Shown here: positions 60,459-64,000 of the stretch, piece after piece
Layout of the letters: every line of letters begins with the position of its first letter
How positions within the stretch are numbered: the first letter of the stretch is position 1
NCBI GenBank assembly: GCA_009993605.1
Contig: JAACTB010000009.1
Span: 186,001 to 250,000 of the forward strand
Length of the DNA: 64,000 nucleotides
Source of the DNA: Erythrobacter sp.
GTDB taxonomy: Bacteria; Pseudomonadota; Alphaproteobacteria; Sphingomonadales; Sphingomonadaceae
Direction: 5' to 3'
Program-made: the position numbers and the translations under genes
Notes under the pieces: generated by a model
Seen by the model: the letters and a program-made list of their open reading frames with translations, nothing else
Told to the model about the DNA's origin: nothing
Databases searched by the model: none

Positions 60459-62111
60459 TCAGGCGTAGCGGCCGTCGTCGCTCGTGGGCTGACGGTCGGA
60501 AGCGGCGGAATTGCGGGCGTGAAGCGCCGGGCCGTCGGAGCGATTACGCTCGCGGCCCTGGCCTTCGCGCTGGGACTGGGCGTTGCCGGAAGCGGCCTGG
60601 CCGGACGTGTCGGCGGCGGAGGAGTTTGCACCATGGCCATTGTTTTGGCCGGTGCTCTGGCCCCCGTTCTGCCCCCCGTTCTGTTGTGCTTCGGCGCTGC
60701 GCTGCACGCTGCGATCGCCCGCCATGGCGGCGGCACGATCATTGGCGAGCGCGGCGGCAAGCGCGCGCTGCGCCTCGCCATCCTTAGCCGCGACTTCGAC
60801 CTGGAGCGTGTCGCTGATCCGGTCGATGGCGATGGAAAGCTCGCCGAATTCCTTGTGCATGACTGCCAGCGCCGCCGTCGGCACCACGCCGAAATCACGC
60901 GCGGCGGAGAGGCGGTCGACCATGCGGGCGATCGAATCGATGGCGGCGAAGGCGTCGGGCCGGGCGAGGTCGGCGGCGCGGGTCACGGCTTCGGCCTGTG
61001 TGGGCGCTACGGGCTGCCCGACCGAAGCGGCGATAGCGGGTTCGGGGCGAATGGCCTCGGCGGCGGTGGCGACGCGTGCGGTTGCCTGAACGGCTTCGAC
61101 CGGGCGCGCGGTGTCCGGCTCGGCTTCCGATTTGGAAGCTGCGACCGGCGCGATCGCGGCGGCCTGCGCTGCCGGAGCGGGCTTGGCATCGCCCTTCACG
61201 GCGCTCGCAGGCAGAACCGTGGCCACCGCCTGCGCGGCGACTTCGGACACCGGAGCGGACTGGCGGATTGCTACCGGAGCCGGGTTGGGGGCCGTGTCCT
61301 TCGCGGCCATAATGGCGCGCGCCGTATCGCTGGCTGCGACAGGAAGCGTCTTGGCGGAAGCGGTTTCGAGATGGGCGGAGACGGAGACCGTCGTGGTCGG
61401 GCGGGCGGCGATGGTGATGGCTGCAATGGGTGCGCGCTCGATCGAGGCACCGGGCATTGCGGCGATCGATACGGGAGCATTCGTCACTGACTGAGGCAAG
61501 GCGTTCGTCGCGGTCGAAGCGGATGGCGGCGTGCCGATTGTGGCGGACGCCGCCCTGGGATCGACGAGACCGGTGATGGCGCGCGAAAGCTGCGCCTCTG
61601 CGACCGGCATCTGGCGGATCGAAACGGCGTCAGGCTGCGCCCGGTCCTGCGTTTCGGCTTGAGCAAGCGAGGGGTGCGAGAGAACCGAAACCTGCTGAGG
61701 CATCGCGACCGGCTGGGCGAAACGCGCCATGTCGAGGCGTCCCACGGGCAATTCGGTCACGGTCCCGCCTTTGCCAGCCGAAGCGTCCTCAAGGGGTGCG
61801 GAGATCTGCAGCGGCAAGAGACCCGGCAAGACCGGCAAGATCTTGCCGCTTCCATTGCCGCCATCCTTGCCGCTTTCCGCATCCGCCGCAGCCAGCATGT
61901 CCTGTGCGCCCACGGTTTTCGCGCCCACGGCGGGGATCGCAGCGTCGACTGGGGCAATCTGGACCAATTGGTCGAGGAGATTGGCAAACCCGTCGAATGC
62001 GCCATTCCCGGCACTTTCGCCCGCCTCGCCCTCGGCCGGGAATTCGGCGGAAAAGCTCAGCTTGGAAGGCGTTTCGAGCGAGGTCAGGAAGGAGAGCGCG
62101 GCGGCGTTCAT
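60459..62111 (-). CDS. fliK: Hook-length control protein FliK
   Basis: A 550-residue protein. Most of it is an Ala/Pro/Val-rich low-complexity ruler region, as expected. The C-terminal domain (about 420-480) is weakly recognisable in FGELSIAIDRISDTLQVEVAAKDGEAQRALAAAL, equivalent to the FliK_C segment that acts on FlhB. A Gln/Gly/Asn-rich stretch follows. Position just upstream of fliL and downstream of a sigma-54-like promoter supports the call. Identification rests on context as much as on sequence. Confidence 0.85.
   Translation of the reverse strand: MNAAALSFLTSLETPSKLSFSAEFPAEGEAGESAGNGAFDGFANLLDQLVQIAPVDAAIPAVGAKTVGAQDMLAAADAESGKDGGNGSGKILPVLPGLLPLQISAPLEDASAGKGGTVTELPVGRLDMARFAQPVAMPQQVSVLSHPSLAQAETQDRAQPDAVSIRQMPVAEAQLSRAITGLVDPRAASATIGTPPSASTATNALPQSVTNAPVSIAAMPGASIERAPIAAITIAARPTTTVSVSAHLETASAKTLPVAASDTARAIMAAKDTAPNPAPVAIRQSAPVSEVAAQAVATVLPASAVKGDAKPAPAAQAAAIAPVAASKSEAEPDTARPVEAVQATARVATAAEAIRPEPAIAASVGQPVAPTQAEAVTRAADLARPDAFAAIDSIARMVDRLSAARDFGVVPTAALAVMHKEFGELSIAIDRISDTLQVEVAAKDGEAQRALAAALANDRAAAMAGDRSVQRSAEAQQNGGQNGGQSTGQNNGHGANSSAADTSGQAASGNAQSQREGQGRERNRSDGPALHARNSAASDRQPTSDDGRYA
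61812..61872. promoter_or_regulatory. Cluster of CGGCAA/TTGCCG half-sites inside fliK
   Basis: Six copies of CGGCAA or its complement fall in 61 bp, including the perfect palindrome CGGCAAGATCTTGCCG at 61833-61848, which has the same N4 spacing as the element near the flgB promoter. They lie about 240-300 bp inside the fliK coding region. This could be an internal activator site for the fliK promoter; alternatively it reflects repeated Gly-Lys and Leu-Pro codons. Confidence 0.35.
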
Positions 62112-62151
62112 GATGGTCTTCTCGTATCCGTGTGATTGTCACGGATATTCT

Positions 62152-62167
62152 ATCAAGAAGCGTGCCA
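62152..62167 (-). promoter_or_regulatory. Sigma-54-like promoter upstream of fliK
   Basis: On the minus strand TGGCACG-CTTC-TTGAT matches the sigma-54 consensus except for A instead of C in the -12 TTGC. Its -12 end is 41 bp before the fliK start, in the 76-bp gap after fliJ. It would drive fliKLMNOPQR-flhB-fliD-fliS. The mismatch lies in the most important -12 GC pair, so strength is doubtful. Confidence 0.6.
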
Positions 62168-62187
62168 AACCCCGCGCGAGGCTTCTC

Positions 62188-62574
62188 CTATTGGTGCGAG
62201 AGATGCGTGACGATCGCCTTCACGAGATCGCGCCGGTCCTCGACCGCGCGCTTTCTGCGGCGTTCGGACGCAGCCAGTTCCTCGAGTGTCGCGTCGGAAC
62301 GCTTCTCCGCCTCCTCCGCCTGTTGCGAACTCACCGCCACGAGCTGTTCGAGCTGTTTCTGCATCGCCTTGCCGCTGCGCAGATCCATGCCGGTCAGCGC
62401 GTCGTCCTTTTCTGCATAATGGCGCGCTAGCGATCGCGTGCGCTCCGCCACGCCGAACAGGCGCAGGCGCAGCGCTTCGGCCTCAGAGGCGGCGAGCGCG
62501 GAGCGGCTCTTTTCTACCGTTCGGACGCGCTCGATCAATTTGGCGCGCTTCAGCTTGCGCTTGTCAGGCGGCAC
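62188..62574 (-). CDS. fliJ: Flagellar export protein FliJ
   Basis: A 128-residue, highly charged coiled-coil protein (LIERVRTVEKSRSALAASEAEALRLRLFGVAERT, later QQAEEAEKRSDATLEELAASERRRKRAVEDRRDLV). This fits FliJ, the central stalk of the export ATPase, but sequence identity across the family is low. GTG start overlapping the fliI stop by 11 bp. Confidence 0.8.
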   Translation of the reverse strand: MPPDKRKLKRAKLIERVRTVEKSRSALAASEAEALRLRLFGVAERTRSLARHYAEKDDALTGMDLRSGKAMQKQLEQLVAVSSQQAEEAEKRSDATLEELAASERRRKRAVEDRRDLVKAIVTHLSHQ

Positions 62575-63898
62575 GGGCCATCAACTCCTGCATCTGGTCC
62601 GCCGCATCGGCGAGCGTGACCTGATCGCGCGTCCCCTGGCTGAGGAAGGCGACCATGCGCGGGTGAAGCGCGATCGCCTCGTCCAGGGTCTTGTCCGTTC
62701 CCGGACGATAGGCGCCCATCATGACGAGATCGCGGTTCGCCTCGTATGCGGCGGTCAGCGCGCGGAAGCGACGCGCCGCCGCTTCGTGTTCGGGTGAGAC
62801 GATGTCGTTCATCACGCGGCTGAGCGAGGCGCCGATATCAACTGCGGGATATTGCCCGCGCTGCGCGATCTCGCGCGAGAGGACGATATGGCCGTCGAGA
62901 ATGGCGCGCGCGGTGTCCACCACCGGATCGTTCTGATCGTCTCCGTCGGCGAGCACGGTGTAGATGCCCGTGATCGACCCGCCGCTTTCCGCCGAATTGC
63001 CCGCGCGTTCGATCAGCTTGGTGATGGTCGAAAGGGCCGATGGCGGATACCCGCGCGCCGCACCCGGCTCGCCCAGAAGGATGCCGATCTCGCGCGCGGC
63101 GTGGGCCACGCGGGTGAGACTGTCCAGTATGAGGAGAACGCGCTTGCCCTGCGATCGCAGATGTTCGGCCATGCTGGTCGCCAGCATCGCGCCGCGCAGT
63201 CGCAGATTGGCGGCATGGTCGGCAGGCACGGCGACGATCGCGGTGCGCGCCGCACGCTCCCCGCCCATATAGCGATTGACGAAATCGGACACTTCGCGCG
63301 CGCGTTCGCCGATCAAGCCGACGACGATGGCATCGGCATCCGCTCCGTGGACGATCATGTCCATAAGCACCGATTTGCCCACGCCCGATCCGGCCATGAT
63401 ACCGATCCGCTGACCTTCGCCGAAGGTCGTCAGCGCGTTCAACGAACGGATGCCCACATCGATCGGCTCGGTCACGCTCGACCGGTCGAGCGCGTCGACC
63501 CTGTATCCGCCGGCGGGCCAGGGCACGCCGGTTCCGATCGGTCCCTTCCCGTCGATCGGGCGCCCCGCCCCATCGACCGAACGGCCGAGAAAATCCTCGC
63601 CGACCGACAGCATCCCGGGATTGCCTTCGGGACGGACAACCGCGCCGGGGCGCAACAAGACCGTGTCACCGAGCATCATCATCATGGTGTGGCCGTTGCG
63701 GAACCCGATCGTTTCCGCCCGGTGCCCGACCCCGCGACCCTGCGCGATGGTGCAGAGTGTTCCGATCGGAACGCCGAGACCCGATACCTCGATCAGGCCC
63801 CCGTCGCAGGCGACGACGCGGCCGAAGCGGCGCGGCGCGAGGTCGAGCCCGCCGCCGCCCGCGCATTCCTGAAGGGTGGTTTCGATCAGGGCGCGCAT
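62564..63898 (-). CDS. fliI: Flagellum-specific ATPase FliI
   Basis: A 444-residue F1-like ATPase that powers export. Walker A GSGVGKS at 170-176, Walker B RVLLILDSLTR, the conserved GEPGAARGYPPSALSTITKLIERAGN and the C-terminal IALHPRMVAFLSQG are present. The start at 63898 is chosen because the 11-residue upstream extension is inside fliH. It overlaps fliH by 13 bp and fliJ by 11 bp. Confidence 0.96.
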   Translation of the reverse strand: MRALIETTLQECAGGGGLDLAPRRFGRVVACDGGLIEVSGLGVPIGTLCTIAQGRGVGHRAETIGFRNGHTMMMMLGDTVLLRPGAVVRPEGNPGMLSVGEDFLGRSVDGAGRPIDGKGPIGTGVPWPAGGYRVDALDRSSVTEPIDVGIRSLNALTTFGEGQRIGIMAGSGVGKSVLMDMIVHGADADAIVVGLIGERAREVSDFVNRYMGGERAARTAIVAVPADHAANLRLRGAMLATSMAEHLRSQGKRVLLILDSLTRVAHAAREIGILLGEPGAARGYPPSALSTITKLIERAGNSAESGGSITGIYTVLADGDDQNDPVVDTARAILDGHIVLSREIAQRGQYPAVDIGASLSRVMNDIVSPEHEAAARRFRALTAAYEANRDLVMMGAYRPGTDKTLDEAIALHPRMVAFLSQGTRDQVTLADAADQMQELMARAA

Positions 63899-64000
63899 GA
63901 ACCCAGCGCCTCCTCGATGGCGCGACGCCATTGTTCGGGACCGTCCTCGACGCCCCCGTCCTCCGTTTCGACCCGCAATCCGCCACGCTCGACACTTGCA
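63886..64000 (-). CDS. fliH: Flagellar assembly protein FliH, C-terminal fragment
   Basis: The last 37 residues of a protein read in from the right edge: ASVERGGLRVETEDGG, VEDGPEQWRRAIEEALG. This ending matches the FliH C-terminus (a GxxxVET...DGxxEQ pattern), the domain that binds FliI. The gene is cut by the window, not broken. The overlap with fliI fits the usual fliH-fliI order. Confidence 0.75.
   Translation of the reverse strand, partial: ASVERGGLRVETEDGGVEDGPEQWRRAIEEALGSCAP

Noticed and set aside
60276-61490. Glycine-rich plus-strand frame of 404 codons
   Set aside because: Antisense of the Ala/Pro-rich fliK ruler region; the glycine repeats come from the complementary codons.
1-64000. 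CRISPR arrays, insertion sequences, prophage genes, attachment sites, tRNA and rRNA genes
   Set aside because: No regularly spaced repeats, transposase or integrase motifs, or RNA gene signatures were found on reading the window.

Overview
The window is GC-rich, densely coded DNA from an alphaproteobacterium, most likely a marine sphingomonad of the Erythrobacteraceae type. The evidence is an RcdA/DUF1465 gene, an alphaproteobacterial cheA-W-Y-B-R cluster, sigma-54 promoters in front of flagellar operons, and a marine-type rhodopsin with its retinal-forming partner. No insertion sequence, prophage, CRISPR array, rRNA or tRNA was seen. Base composition looks uniform by eye, with no obvious transferred island.

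Region 1 (1-21744) is mixed housekeeping and accessory metabolism: ptsP (cut by the left edge), two small DUF465 genes, rcdA, glpK, a metallo-beta-lactamase-fold hydrolase, a DUF4230 protein, nadA, and then a convergent blh plus rhodopsin pair. The rhodopsin carries the N-T-Q motif of light-driven chloride pumps. It is followed by two DUF2254 membrane proteins, an EamA transporter, an Old Yellow Enzyme, lipB with a lipoprotein, a PmtA-like methyltransferase, an MFS transporter, an ArsC-family reductase, a TonB-dependent siderophore receptor, an orphan [2Fe-2S] subunit and a MATE pump.

Region 2 (21745-32222) is a plus-strand chemotaxis locus: cheA, cheW, cheY, cheB, cheR, a GGDEF-EAL protein and two chemoreceptors. 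The genes overlap or nearly touch, except for two gaps: about 150 bp before the GGDEF-EAL gene and about 60 bp before the second receptor. CheA has two CheW-like domains and a C-terminal receiver-like tail, and no obvious P2 domain. A beta-propeller/amidohydrolase and a CitE-like lyase (32262-36534, minus) separate this region from the motility genes.

Region 3 (36608-64000) is a flagellar island. flgBCDEFGHIJKL-motAB run on the minus strand from a sigma-54 promoter near 46270. On the plus strand follow an ExbB/ExbD-like pair of unknown role, flgA-flgM-flgN, and a lytic transglycosylase-flhA-fliA operon; the last two groups each start at a near-perfect sigma-54 promoter. On the minus strand from the right edge come fliH(partial)-fliI-fliJ, then fliK-L-M-N-O-P-Q-R-flhB-fliD-fliS behind a fourth sigma-54-like site, then a LuxR-type regulator with a degenerate receiver. 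Inverted repeats of the form CGGCAA-N4/5-TTGCCG occur near the flgB promoter, after flgA and inside fliK, and look like sites for a flagellar enhancer-binding protein. The inferred hierarchy is sigma-54 with an FlbD/FleQ-like activator for basal body and export genes, then FliA/FlgM for late genes. fliE, fliF, fliG, flagellin and rpoN are outside the window.
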